DNA of 56,838 bases from contig CATKXN010000003.1 of NCBI GenBank assembly GCA_949840605.1, positions 1 to 56,838 of the forward strand, read 5' to 3'. Each line of letters starts with the position of its first letter. Position 1 is the stretch's first letter. Below, in pieces: positions 25,828 through 35,114 of this stretch. Both the position numbers and the translations under genes were made by a program. The notes below the pieces were generated by a model. The model saw only the letters and a list, made by a program, of their open reading frames with translations. It was not told the DNA's origin and searched no databases. The stretch is from an uncultured Alistipes sp. (GTDB lineage Bacteria > Bacteroidota > Bacteroidia > Bacteroidales > Rikenellaceae).

Positions 25828-25850
25828 ATCTTTCTGAGGTTTTTAAGGTT

Positions 25851-27410
25851 TCAATTCGATGCGCCCTGTTCCAGCTCCACGGCCAGCTTGCTCCACCAGA
25901 CAGGCGTCAGCATGTTGTCGCCGCCGCTGCGGTTTCCGTCTTTGCCGACACGGGGATAGGCGGCTTTCATCCGGTCGACCTGCTTCCGGTAGTTGGAACC
26001 GTTGGTGGAGATCAGCATTTGTCCGTACCCCAGGCGTGTGGGCAGGATGCCGTCGTTGTCCGTGTCGGGACCGATCGGCAGCTGCGGATATCCCGTGCGG
26101 CGGTAATCGCACCACGATTCGAAGCCCTGCATGAAGAGCGACACCCATTTTTGCAGAATGACCCGCTCCAGCGTGCCGTCGTAGGCGGCCTTCGATCCCT
26201 CGGCGTGCAGGAAGCGGTCGATGTTGGTGTCGGAAATCGATGGGTTCCACTGCCGGATCGAGCAGGCGACGGCCTGTTCGTAATAGTTTTCGGCGGCCGC
26301 CTCGCCGCCGGGGATCATCCCCTTCTGGGCGGCTTCGCAGAGGATGAACCAGACCTCCGACGAGGTCATCAGCCAGACCGGCGTGGTGTACTGCTTGAGC
26401 ACCGCGGCGTTCATCACGCAGGCGTCCGTGCCGTCGGGTTCCACCACACCGCTCTCGACGCCGTGGATGTCGTCCGCGGAGACGATTTTCACCCATTGGG
26501 CCATACGCGGATCGGAGGTCGAGTTGAGCTGGTCGATGAAGAATGCCGCGCATTTGTGCGAGGAGGTGGTGAATGACGTGTCGGTCATGTCGCCGAACGG
26601 ATTGCGGAACGGAACGACGCCCGTATAGGCCACTTTGGCGTCGTCGGCCGTCGAGGTGAAAATGGGGTATTTCACCGGATCGGCGACGATCCGCTGCATG
26701 GTTTCGGCCGTGCCCGCTTCGGGGCGGTTGCTCAGGCGCAGGCAGAGGCGCAGGCAGAGCGAGTTGGTCAGCTTCCGCCACGCGGCGATGTCGCCTCCGT
26801 AAAGCAGGTCCTTGCCCGGGACGGTCAGCGGATCGGTATAGCTGCCGTTGCTGTCTTTGGTGGTGATGTAGAGGTCGTTGGCCTCCAGTAGCAGTTCGAT
26901 CAGCGCGGGGTAGACCTCCGACTGCGGGTCGATGGCCGGCTGGGCGATGTCCTCGTCGATGCGGTAGGCCTCGCGGTAGGGAATGTCGCCGTAGAGGTCG
27001 GCCACGAGCGAGACGAAGACCGCCTTCAGGGTCATGGCGATGGCCTGTGCGTTGGGGTCGCCGTACTTTTCGGCCAGCGCGATCATGTGGTTGGCGTTGG
27101 CGGCGTAGCGCTGGTAGCGGTCCCAGGGGGTTGAAAAATCAGCCGCCTGGAAGATGTAGCGCTGGTGGCGTCCGCTGGCGCTGCAGTCGACGGTGTACTG
27201 CATCAGTTCGTTGTTCACGCGCCACGAACGTTCGTAGATGTAGTACGCACCCGTCGAGATCAGCTGTTCGAGCAGCGTGCTCGGGTCGACGTTGCCGTAT
27301 CCGGGGGTCTCGCCGTTGGTGTTGTACTCCTCGAAGTTCCCGGTGCACGAGCCGAGGCCCATGCAGGCGGCAAGGACGAGGACTGCGGTGCTGGAAAGTA
27401 TCTTTTTCAT
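25851..27410 (-). CDS. SusD-family nutrient-binding lipoprotein
   Basis: A 519-residue outer-surface lipoprotein with the lipobox MGLGSC. It has the alpha-helical SusD/RagB fold: NVDPSTLLEQLIS, the TPR-like WDRYQRYAANANHMI, and the conserved YGDIPYREAYR. The later SEVWFILCEAAQKG and GFESWCDYRRTGYPQL segments place it in the SusD-like group common beside peptide and glycan SusC. It forms a lid over the SusC barrel and delivers the ligand. I chose MKKILSS as start, 1 bp after the susC stop, because it gives the lipoprotein signal; an upstream in-frame Met would place ten extra residues before it. Confidence 0.93.
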   Translation of the reverse strand: MKKILSSTAVLVLAACMGLGSCTGNFEEYNTNGETPGYGNVDPSTLLEQLISTGAYYIYERSWRVNNELMQYTVDCSASGRHQRYIFQAADFSTPWDRYQRYAANANHMIALAEKYGDPNAQAIAMTLKAVFVSLVADLYGDIPYREAYRIDEDIAQPAIDPQSEVYPALIELLLEANDLYITTKDSNGSYTDPLTVPGKDLLYGGDIAAWRKLTNSLCLRLCLRLSNRPEAGTAETMQRIVADPVKYPIFTSTADDAKVAYTGVVPFRNPFGDMTDTSFTTSSHKCAAFFIDQLNSTSDPRMAQWVKIVSADDIHGVESGVVEPDGTDACVMNAAVLKQYTTPVWLMTSSEVWFILCEAAQKGMIPGGEAAAENYYEQAVACSIRQWNPSISDTNIDRFLHAEGSKAAYDGTLERVILQKWVSLFMQGFESWCDYRRTGYPQLPIGPDTDNDGILPTRLGYGQMLISTNGSNYRKQVDRMKAAYPRVGKDGNRSGGDNMLTPVWWSKLAVELEQGASN

Positions 27411-27411
27411 G

Positions 27412-30400
27412 TCAGAAGCTGAGTTTGATGTTGAAACCATAGGTGCGGGTCATCGGGTAGGAGGCCGTCTCGAAGCCGCGCGTGATGCTGGCGCCGTTGA
27501 GCGTGCCGACCTCTGGGTCGTAAAAGGGCCATTTCGACCAGCAGAAGAGGTTCGTGCCGAAAACGGCCACCGAGGCGCTCTGCAGGAAGTGCGTGCGGGT
27601 GATCCACTTCTTCGGAAGGGTCCATTCCAGGCGCAGTTCGCGCAGTTTGAGGAAGGAGGTGTCGAACGTACTCGTTTCGACGTTGTTCAGCGAGTAGACG
27701 CGGTCGAGGTAGTAGGTGACGACGTTCTCCGTGATGGTGGTGTTGGGCGCGTAGACCATGTTGTCCTGAGCGTCGAGGCCGCGGGCGACGACGCCTTCGT
27801 GCAGCACTCCGCCGTAACGTCCGTAGAGCGTGTTGGTCAGCTTGCCCTGACGCGACAGCTGGGCGTTGGTCAACGAATAGGCCATACCGCCCCACTGTGC
27901 CGAGAAGGTGGCGCTCAGGGCGATGCCCTTGTATTTGAGCGAGGTCGAGAATCCGGCCCGCCAGTCGGGCTGGACGCTGCCCATCTTGACCATCTTGTCG
28001 GCCGAGAGGATCGGGTATCCGTGGTCGTCGACCACGGTCTGTCCCGAGACGTCGATGCGCGATCCGTCGGTGTTGAGGATGTACGACCCCTCCGGGGCCT
28101 TTTCGTAGCCGTAGCCGTAGAGGTCGCCGAGCGTGCCTCCGGGGGTGGCGATCACCTGTCCGCGGGCTCCCGAGGAGATCACCCACGAATCTACGCCCGG
28201 GGCCAGGCTGATGACCTTGTTCCAGTTCTTCGACCATGTGAGGTTGATGTCCCAGTTGAAATTCTTCGTCCGGACGGGCTGCAGGCGCGAGGCAAGTTCG
28301 ACGCCGCGGTTGCGGATTTCGCCGGCGTTGATGTACTTCGAACCGACGCCCGTGCTGTAATCCACCGGGATGTTGATGATCTGATCGGTGGTCGTGTTGT
28401 TGTAGAACGCCGCGTCGAGGGTGATGCGATTGCGCAGGAACTTGGCTTCGAGTCCCACCTCCCAGCTCTCGACGTTCTCGGGCTTCATGTTGCGGAGGGC
28501 CCAGGCCGTCGGCAGGAAATAACCGCTCGCAAAGTCCGTTACGCCGTAGTAATTGTCGATGACGAAAGGCTTGGTGTCGTTGCCTACGTTGGCCCACGAG
28601 GCACGCAGCTTGAGAAATGTGAGCCACGGCATACGGTCGCGCAGCCCCAGGGATCGGGTGTCGGTGAGCACCCAGCTGGCGCTGACCGATGGGTAGAAGA
28701 ACGACCAGTGGCCCGGCGCCAGGGCGCTCGACCAGTCGTTGCGGCCTGTGATGTCGAGGAACAGGCAGTCGTCGTAGCCCAGCTGCACCAGCCCGTAGAG
28801 GCTGTTGACCATCTTGCGGCTGCGCTGACTCTTGGTGATGACCCCCGACTTGGCGTTCGCCAGGTTGTAGACGCCCTCGGTCAGCAGGTCTTCGGCCGTG
28901 GAGGTCACTGCACGGCTCTCCTGATACATGCTGTTGCCTCCGAAGCTGGCGCTGATGTGGAATTTGCCCGCCGGACGTTCGTAGGTCACGAGGAAGTCGT
29001 TGTTCATCTCCGTATTCTCGACGTTCTGCTGGCGGTAGTAGCCGTTCAGGTTCGACAGCGTGCCGAAAGGTTTGCGGCGCGTGCGGAACTCGCGGTTCAT
29101 GTCCAGACCCGTGCGGAGCATCAGTTTCAGCCCTTTGTAGAGGTCGAACGTCGCGCTGACGTTGCCGTAGACGCGGTCGCGATCCATCGTATTGAGCTGT
29201 TCGTAGGCCTGCGTGTAAGGGTTGTCCGAAAGATTGTTGATGGCGTTCGGATAGACGACGCGCGATGCGGGGTCGCCCGTGAAACTCTGTCGGTATTCCT
29301 GTTCGTACCAGCGGATGTCGAGGTTGTTGCGGCTCCAGAGCAGCGTGTAGGTCGGCGACGAGGTGCTGTAACCGATCATCGGCAGGTTGTCGCTGTCCTT
29401 GCGGTAGTAGTTGATTTTGCCCGCCAGCTCCACGATGCGGAGTTTCTGGGAGAAAGAAACCGAAAAACTCTGCGATTTGTAGCCTGTGTTGGGTACGATC
29501 CAGGTGTTGCGCGTGTCGGTGAACGAAACGCGGATCGACCCGCCCCTGCCGTTGTTACCCGAGATGGCGACCGAGTTCCTGTACGTCGCGCCCGTTTCGA
29601 AGAAGCCCTTGTACCAGTCGCGCGGTTTGAAGTCCAGCGGGGTGTACATGCCGGTTTTCGGGTCGTAGGAGGCCCATTGGTAGAACTTCTGGCCTTCGTA
29701 GCGGGGGCCCCACGTATAGCGGCTGTAGGTACGGGACGCCGCCTCGCCCGTCGTGGACTGGTCGGCGCTCACCTTATAAAACGAGTAGGTGCGGGCGCCG
29801 TTGTTGCCCGGGCCGTATTCGTCCTGGAAGTCGGGCCAGTAGCCGGCCCGTTCGAACGAAAAGTTCGAACTGAACGAAATGCCCAGTCCCTTGGTCTTCC
29901 GGCCGGCCTTGGTAGTGATGACGATGGCGCCGTTTGCCGCGCGGGACCCGTAGAGTGCCGTCGCTGCGGGGCCTTTGAGCACCGAGACGTTGTCGATGTC
30001 CTCGGGGTTGAGGTCGGCGGCGCCGTTGCCGTAGTCGACACCCGCATCGGTGTTGTTGTAGGCTGCGCCGCCCATGGCCGTCATACCGCTCGACATCGGC
30101 ACGCCGTCGATCACGAACAGCGCCGTGTTGTTGTCCATATTGACCGTCGATTCGCCGCGCAGGGTGACGCGCAGCGATCCGCCGGGACCCGACGACGCGT
30201 GGTCGAAGTTCAGGCCGGCGACCTTGCCCGAGAGTGCGTCGAGCCAGTTGTTCGAGACGGCGGCCGTCAAATCGTCGTTACCTACTTTCGAGACGGCATA
30301 TCCCAGCGCCTTTTGTTCGCGGGTCATGCCCAGTGCCGTGACCACGACCCCTTCGATCTGCTCGGCCTTCGGACGCATCGTCACGTCGAGACGGGTCTTC

Positions 30401-30675
30401 CCCCCCCCGATGCGGAGCGTTACTTCCTCATAACCCAGGTAGGTATAAGTCAGCTCTTCGCCCTCTTTGGCCCGGATGCTATACCGTCCGTCGGCCCCGG
30501 TCACGGTGCCCCTGTTGGGGGCTCCCTTGACGATCACCGTCACACCGACGAGCGGGGTTTTCCCGTCTCCTTCGAACACGGTGCCTTCTACCGAACGTTC
30601 CTGAGCTGAGGCTGCGATCGCCAACCAGAGAAATCCGGCCAGCAGGGTCGCTGTTCGCAGTAGTTTTGTTCTCAT
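27412..30675 (-). CDS. SusC-family TonB-dependent outer-membrane transporter
   Basis: A 1087-residue protein. A signal peptide ends at ASAQ (residue 24). A carboxypeptidase-regulatory-like domain (about 27-105) contains VEGTVFEGDGKTPLVGVTV. The plug (about 115-235) contains LSGKVAGLNF and VLKGPAATALYGSRAANGAI, and a 22-strand barrel ends in an aromatic C-terminus, GFNIKLSF. It imports oligosaccharide or sialic acid using TonB energy. It is the first gene of the locus, 87 bp downstream of a consensus promoter overlapped by a GntR-type inverted repeat. Confidence 0.95.
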   Translation of the reverse strand: MRTKLLRTATLLAGFLWLAIAASAQERSVEGTVFEGDGKTPLVGVTVIVKGAPNRGTVTGADGRYSIRAKEGEELTYTYLGYEEVTLRIGGGKTRLDVTMRPKAEQIEGVVVTALGMTREQKALGYAVSKVGNDDLTAAVSNNWLDALSGKVAGLNFDHASSGPGGSLRVTLRGESTVNMDNNTALFVIDGVPMSSGMTAMGGAAYNNTDAGVDYGNGAADLNPEDIDNVSVLKGPAATALYGSRAANGAIVITTKAGRKTKGLGISFSSNFSFERAGYWPDFQDEYGPGNNGARTYSFYKVSADQSTTGEAASRTYSRYTWGPRYEGQKFYQWASYDPKTGMYTPLDFKPRDWYKGFFETGATYRNSVAISGNNGRGGSIRVSFTDTRNTWIVPNTGYKSQSFSVSFSQKLRIVELAGKINYYRKDSDNLPMIGYSTSSPTYTLLWSRNNLDIRWYEQEYRQSFTGDPASRVVYPNAINNLSDNPYTQAYEQLNTMDRDRVYGNVSATFDLYKGLKLMLRTGLDMNREFRTRRKPFGTLSNLNGYYRQQNVENTEMNNDFLVTYERPAGKFHISASFGGNSMYQESRAVTSTAEDLLTEGVYNLANAKSGVITKSQRSRKMVNSLYGLVQLGYDDCLFLDITGRNDWSSALAPGHWSFFYPSVSASWVLTDTRSLGLRDRMPWLTFLKLRASWANVGNDTKPFVIDNYYGVTDFASGYFLPTAWALRNMKPENVESWEVGLEAKFLRNRITLDAAFYNNTTTDQIINIPVDYSTGVGSKYINAGEIRNRGVELASRLQPVRTKNFNWDINLTWSKNWNKVISLAPGVDSWVISSGARGQVIATPGGTLGDLYGYGYEKAPEGSYILNTDGSRIDVSGQTVVDDHGYPILSADKMVKMGSVQPDWRAGFSTSLKYKGIALSATFSAQWGGMAYSLTNAQLSRQGKLTNTLYGRYGGVLHEGVVARGLDAQDNMVYAPNTTITENVVTYYLDRVYSLNNVETSTFDTSFLKLRELRLEWTLPKKWITRTHFLQSASVAVFGTNLFCWSKWPFYDPEVGTLNGASITRGFETASYPMTRTYGFNIKLSF

Positions 30676-30751
30676 TCTGTATGTGTTTAAGGTTCAGTTG
30701 CTTGTCGGATCGGATAAGAAATCGGGCAGTTGCATTCGCCTTATTAATCTT

Positions 30752-30766
30752 ATTTGTATGACAAAT
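30752..30766. promoter_or_regulatory. Predicted operator of the FCD/GntR regulator at susC
   Basis: ATTTGT-ATG-ACAAAT is a perfect 6+6 inverted repeat with a 3-bp spacer. Its core GT-N3-AC matches the operator rule of FCD-type GntR regulators (GTN(0-8)AC). It overlaps the -7 box and the start point of susC, so bound regulator would block RNA polymerase. The matching regulator gene lies in the same operon. Confidence 0.6.
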
Positions 30767-30793
30767 ATAAACGCTTTCTGCGAATCGTCCAAA
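30762..30793 (-). promoter_or_regulatory. Promoter of the sialic-acid locus
   Basis: On the minus strand TTTG (30793-30790), 20 bp, then TATATTTG (30769-30762) is a full Bacteroidota promoter. The leader before the susC start is about 80 bases. Confidence 0.8.
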
Positions 30794-30865
30794 TATTTTT
30801 CCACGCAATCAGAAAATAAATTTCTTTAAGATCGTATGCGCGGTTTTCCGGATTATTGCAGAAAA

Positions 30866-30900
30866 CGAAAAAAGCCGGGTGACACGACAGTCGCCCGGCT
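30866..30900 (-). terminator. Terminator of the coiled-coil membrane protein gene
   Basis: The AGCCGGG/CCCGGCT stem, extended inside by GAC/GTC, is followed by TTTTTTCG on the minus strand. It starts 20 bp after the stop. Confidence 0.75.
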
Positions 30901-30919
30901 CATATATAAGGTATCCCCG

Positions 30920-31855
30920 TTACTTCATCACCACCTGCGTCTGGCCGATCAGACGGCCTTCGCAGTAAAGCTGAATCTGGTAGGTGCCGGCTGCGAATCC
31001 GGTCGAGTTGTAGTAGATGCCCACTTCGAGGTCCTGGTTCTGGTAGTCGACCTCGCGCATGGCGGAGTAGCTCAGCCGCTCGCCCTCGAATTCGAAGGTC
31101 GGCATCGCTTCGGTGGTCAGCACATAGCCGTCCGGCGAGGTGATGCGTACATAGACGGCCTTGTTGCCCGGCGTGGCCAGTTCGTTGGCCGCGAGCACGA
31201 AGTCCACGCGCAGACGCGCGGCGTTCCTGACGCGCGAGACGGGTTTGCTCCTCTCGTTGAGGGCGGCGAGCCGGATGTCGCGGGCCCGGAGCACCGAACC
31301 CACCTTGACTTTGTTGTCCAGTTCGGCGGCCTTCTCCTCGGCCATGTCGGCGCGCAGTCGGGCCGACGAGATCTCCTTGCGGTAGCCGACGTTCTCCTTG
31401 ATGAGCTTTTTGTTGAGCGTATTGAGCGAGTCGATCTGCTTCACGTAGCCCTTCATGATGGTGCGCAGCGTGCCCACCTCTTTCTCATACTGCTTGATCT
31501 TGGCGAGGTTCCACGAACGCTCCTTTTTGAGGCGCGTCATCAGCGAATCGGCGCGTTCGCGCTCGAAGTTCAGCCCGGCGGAGATCGAGTCGTTCGATAT
31601 CTGCAGCTCGTCGTAGTCGGTCATCAGGCGCCCCAGGTCGTTCTGGATCGAATCGCGGTCGGCCTGCAGCAGTTCGTTGTCGAGCATCTGCTGGCGGTGG
31701 ATGCTGAAATAGAGCACCGAGATCGCCACCAGGATCACCGAGAGGATGATGATGACGATGCGGTAGCCGCGGATCGATTTCCCGGCGTCGGGCTGCGGGT
31801 TCATGTAATCGTCGTCTTCGAATTCCGAAGGATCGTATCCCTGTCTGTTTTCCAT
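30920..31855 (-). CDS. Single-pass membrane protein with long coiled coil
   Basis: A 311-residue protein. An acidic cytoplasmic N-terminus (about 1-30, DPSEFEDDDY) is followed by one membrane helix (about 34-54, VIIIILSVILVAISVLYF). A coiled coil of about 140 residues covers 57-195 (QQMLDNELLQADRDSIQNDL, then heptads with Leu and Ile). A C-terminal beta domain with YVRITSPDGYVL and GTYQIQLYCEG resembles an Ig-like fold. It is probably anchored in the inner membrane and spans the periplasm. I know of no function. MENRQGYD fits as start better than the in-frame Met 22 codons upstream, which lies in non-coding-looking sequence. Confidence 0.78.
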   Translation of the reverse strand: MENRQGYDPSEFEDDDYMNPQPDAGKSIRGYRIVIIILSVILVAISVLYFSIHRQQMLDNELLQADRDSIQNDLGRLMTDYDELQISNDSISAGLNFERERADSLMTRLKKERSWNLAKIKQYEKEVGTLRTIMKGYVKQIDSLNTLNKKLIKENVGYRKEISSARLRADMAEEKAAELDNKVKVGSVLRARDIRLAALNERSKPVSRVRNAARLRVDFVLAANELATPGNKAVYVRITSPDGYVLTTEAMPTFEFEGERLSYSAMREVDYQNQDLEVGIYYNSTGFAAGTYQIQLYCEGRLIGQTQVVMK

Positions 31856-31968
31856 AAAAGTTGAATTTCTGTCTGCGTTTTCTCGCCCCGGCGGAGTCCG
31901 GTCGGGTTCGCCTCCGCACACGGCCTTTCGAAAACGGTCGCTTTGGTCCCGCTAATATACGAAAAAAA

Positions 31969-32766
31969 TTATTTCATCAGGCTTGTCACCGGATATTTGA
32001 GTCCCTTGTAGCCCGAAATGTAGGCGTTGATGCTGCCGATCTTGACCGGCGATTCGATGTAGAGCGGGATTTTGTTCCCGTCGTCGGAGATCCAGATCGT
32101 GAAGATCGTGCCGTCGGTGAACGAATATCCTTCGGTGGTTCCCAGCTGGCATTCGAATTTCAGCGTCCGGAAGCGTCCCATGTTGCGGATCTTCTTGTTC
32201 TCGCGCCCCAGGTAGCGGTAGTGCAGGTGGCGGATGGTGTCCTGCAGGACCATCTGCAGCGTGGCGGGCTCCCCGACGCGGAAATCCTCGGCCGTGGCCG
32301 AGCGCAGGTTGAAGAACAGCGCGATGGGGTCCATGCTCTCCTCGGTGAGGTGCATCTGCTTTTCGGTGAAGGGGTTCTTGCGGCTCCGCCAGCGGGTGTG
32401 GATGGTCGAGTCGGGCCAGACATAGGTGTAATAGCTCTGGAAGGTGTAGTCGCCTTCGTGGCTGTCGCTCTCGAAGCGCACGGGGCGCAGCGAGACGGTG
32501 TCGATCCACACCGTGTAGACGTCTTCGAGGTTGAAGAACCAGCGGTAGGTGGGCAGCGTGCGGCCGATGCCCTCGACCTTGTAGAACGTCCTGCCCTCGG
32601 CGCGCTCTTCGGAGGTCTTGACCTCCACGGCGCCGACCTCCGTATTGGGGAACATCTTGGCCTTGTAGCTCACGCGGTAGAAGAGCTGTTCGCCCGGGTG
32701 GTAGAGCTGCGCGGCGAGGGGCGAGGCTGCGGCGAGCAGGAGTATGGCGGTCAGAAAACGTTTCAT
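31969..32766 (-). CDS. DUF3108 periplasmic protein
   Basis: A 265-residue exported protein with a signal peptide ending PLAAQ (residue 19). The mature part starts LYHPGEQLFYRVSYKAKMFP, the standard DUF3108 opening, and keeps the family's lipocalin-like beta pattern (TYRWFFNLEDVYTVWID, ISDDGNKIPLYIES). The function is not established; the fold suggests binding of a hydrophobic molecule. It lies 77 bp after recG and may share its transcript. Confidence 0.85.
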   Translation of the reverse strand: MKRFLTAILLLAAASPLAAQLYHPGEQLFYRVSYKAKMFPNTEVGAVEVKTSEERAEGRTFYKVEGIGRTLPTYRWFFNLEDVYTVWIDTVSLRPVRFESDSHEGDYTFQSYYTYVWPDSTIHTRWRSRKNPFTEKQMHLTEESMDPIALFFNLRSATAEDFRVGEPATLQMVLQDTIRHLHYRYLGRENKKIRNMGRFRTLKFECQLGTTEGYSFTDGTIFTIWISDDGNKIPLYIESPVKIGSINAYISGYKGLKYPVTSLMK

Positions 32767-32843
32767 CGGCAAAGATTTTGTGCTGTTGGACAGGGTTGTG
32801 TCGGCAGGTTCATGATTAAATAACGTTCGTTGGATGTCCGATA

Positions 32844-34955
32844 TTACGAGATACGTGAAAAATCGATCTCTTCGCGTCCCGAGTAGCGCCGCCTCAGCGC
32901 TTCGAGACCCCGGTTGGCAGGATGTGCCAGCGCCGGGTCCGCGGCGAGGATTTCGGCCGCCGCCTCGCGCGAGACGGAGAGTATCTGCACGTCGGTCGTC
33001 GGGCTGGCTATCTTCAAATCGAATGCCATACCGCTCTGCAGCGTGCCGTTGATGTCGCCCGAGCCCCGCAGTTTGAGGTCGAGTTCCGCGAGCCGGAAGC
33101 CGTCGTTGGTCTCGCACATCGCATCGAGCCGCGCACGCGACTCGCGCGAGAGCTTCTCGCCCGACATCAGGATGCAGTAGGACTGCTCGCCGCCGCGGCC
33201 TACGCGTCCGCGCAGCTGGTGGAGCTGCGAGAGCCCGAAACGTTCGGCCGACTCGATGACCATGACCGTGGCGTTGGGTACGTCGACGCCCACCTCGATC
33301 ACCGACGTCGCCACGAGGATGTGGGCCTCGCCCGACTTGAACTGGCGCATCGACTCCTCCTTGTCGGCGGGCTTCATCTTGCCGTGGCAGATCGCCGTGA
33401 CGTATTGCGGCAGCGGGAAATCCCGCGAGATGGCCTCGTAGCCGTCCGTGAGGTCCTTGTAGTCCATCGCCTCGGACTCCTTGATGAGCGGGTAGACGAC
33501 GTAGACCTGCCGGCCCTTGGCGATCTCCTGCCGCATGAAGCCGAACAATTTGAGCCGCGCGGCATCCGTGTAGTGGAACGTCCTGATCGGACGGCGGCCC
33601 GGGGGCAGTTCGTCGATCACCGACACGTCGAGGTCGCCGTACAGGGTCATGGCCAGCGTGCGGGGGATCGGCGTGGCGGTCATCACGAGGATATGGGGCG
33701 GCTGTTCGTTCTTGGTCCAGAGCCGTGCGCGCTGCTCCACGCCGAAGCGGTGCTGTTCGTCGATCACGACGAATCCCAGGTTGGCGAACTGCACGCGGTC
33801 CTCGATCAGCGCGTGGGTGCCGATCAGGATGTCCACCTCGCCCGAAGCGATGCCTTCGAGGGCCGCCCGACGCTCTTTGGCCTTCGACGCGCCGGTCAGG
33901 ATTGCGGTTTTCACATCCATCCCTTCGAGCATTCTGCAAATGGTGGCGAAATGCTGGCGGGCGAGTATCTCGGTCGGGGCCATCATGCAGGCCTGGTAGC
34001 CGTTGTCCACGGCCAGCAGCATCGTCATCAGCGCCACGAGGGTCTTGCCGCTGCCGACGTCGCCCTGCAGCAGGCGGTTCATCTGGAATCCCGTCACGGT
34101 GTCCTGCCGGATCTCCCGGATGACCCGTTTCTGGGCCCCGGTCAGCGGGAAGGGGAGTTTCTCGTTGTAGAACGTGTTGAAAACGCCCCCGACCTTCGGG
34201 AAGAGGAAGCCGTTGCTCTTGGCGAGGCGTTCGGTGCGGCGCTGCTGGATGTTGAGCTGCACGCCCAGCAGTTCGTCGAACTTCAGACGGAACCGGGCTT
34301 GCCGCAGCAGCTCCTGCGACTGGGGGAAATGGACATTGTAGATGGCGTCGCGGAGCGAAATCAGCCCGTATTTGACGCGAATGGCTTCGGGCATCGGGTC
34401 CGCGATGCGGTCTTTGGCCAATGCCCAGGCGTTGCAGACGATCTGGTACATGCCTTTCGCCCCCAGCACGCTGCCGAGCTTCTCGGTTGAGGGGTAGATG
34501 CCTTGCATGCCGCTCTCGGATTTGCGCGAAAGGGCCTGCTCCACGGTTTCCAGCTCGGGATGCGCCATCGACAGTTCGCCGCGGTAGAACGACGGACGCC
34601 CGAAGACGAGGTATTCGCGGCCGACCTCGATCCGTTTCTCGATCCACTTGACGCCCTGGAACCACACCAGTTCGGCCGACCCCGTGGGGTCCTGGACGAA
34701 GGCTGTGAAGCGGCGTTTGCGTCCCGCGCCGGCATAGGCCACGCCCGTCACGCGGGCCCGGAACTGGACGTAGGAGAGTCCCGCCGCATCGGTGATTTCC
34801 GAAATGCGGTAGACGCGCGTGCGGTCGATGTAACGGAACGGATAGTGGCTGAGCATGTCGCCCAGCGTGCGGATATTCAGCTCCCGTTCGAGGAGCTTGG
34901 CCCGGGCCTCGCCGACGCCCGCTACGAATTTGATATCGTTGTCGAGTATATCCAC
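32844..34955 (-). CDS. recG: ATP-dependent DNA helicase RecG
   Basis: A 703-residue replication-fork remodelling helicase. An N-terminal wedge/OB domain (about 60-160) leads to the SF2 core: Walker A LLQGDVGSGKT, DEQHRFG box (IDEQHRFGVEQR), TATPIPRT, VYPLIKESE, and QLRGRVGRG. The C-terminal RecG domain contains DLKLRGSGDINGT. I chose the GTG at 34955 (V/M-DILDNDIKF) because it aligns with the family N-terminus just before VAGVGEARAKLL; a Met 21 codons upstream would add residues unlike the family. The promoter -7 box ends only 6 bp before this GTG, so the message may be leaderless. Confidence 0.93.
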   Translation of the reverse strand: MDILDNDIKFVAGVGEARAKLLERELNIRTLGDMLSHYPFRYIDRTRVYRISEITDAAGLSYVQFRARVTGVAYAGAGRKRRFTAFVQDPTGSAELVWFQGVKWIEKRIEVGREYLVFGRPSFYRGELSMAHPELETVEQALSRKSESGMQGIYPSTEKLGSVLGAKGMYQIVCNAWALAKDRIADPMPEAIRVKYGLISLRDAIYNVHFPQSQELLRQARFRLKFDELLGVQLNIQQRRTERLAKSNGFLFPKVGGVFNTFYNEKLPFPLTGAQKRVIREIRQDTVTGFQMNRLLQGDVGSGKTLVALMTMLLAVDNGYQACMMAPTEILARQHFATICRMLEGMDVKTAILTGASKAKERRAALEGIASGEVDILIGTHALIEDRVQFANLGFVVIDEQHRFGVEQRARLWTKNEQPPHILVMTATPIPRTLAMTLYGDLDVSVIDELPPGRRPIRTFHYTDAARLKLFGFMRQEIAKGRQVYVVYPLIKESEAMDYKDLTDGYEAISRDFPLPQYVTAICHGKMKPADKEESMRQFKSGEAHILVATSVIEVGVDVPNATVMVIESAERFGLSQLHQLRGRVGRGGEQSYCILMSGEKLSRESRARLDAMCETNDGFRLAELDLKLRGSGDINGTLQSGMAFDLKIASPTTDVQILSVSREAAAEILAADPALAHPANRGLEALRRRYSGREEIDFSRIS

Positions 34956-34960
34956 CGGGG

Positions 34961-34992
34961 CAAATATAGTGAAAGTCGAGTGTAATGCCAAA
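34961..34992 (-). promoter_or_regulatory. Promoter of recG
   Basis: On the minus strand TTTG (34992-34989), 20 bp, then TATATTTG (34968-34961) is a consensus promoter. The expected start of transcription falls within a base or two of the GTG at 34955. The -33 box is part of CAAACTTGTTTG (34989-35000), repeated exactly at the GH2 promoter. Confidence 0.7.
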
Positions 34993-35114
34993 CTTGTTTG
35001 AGCATTGCCGAGATGCATCCTATATTCTGTAAATATACGAAAAGTCGGGCGCAATACAAACCCGATCGGATTTGGCCGGGGCGTATTTTCTGTTCCGGAA
35101 GGCGCAGCGGGCGG

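Noticed and set aside
27277..30609. Very long open frame (over 1100 codons) on the plus strand opposite susC
   Set aside because: It mirrors the susC coding strand, is rich in Arg, Val and His as antisense of high-GC genes is, and has no recognisable domain or promoter.
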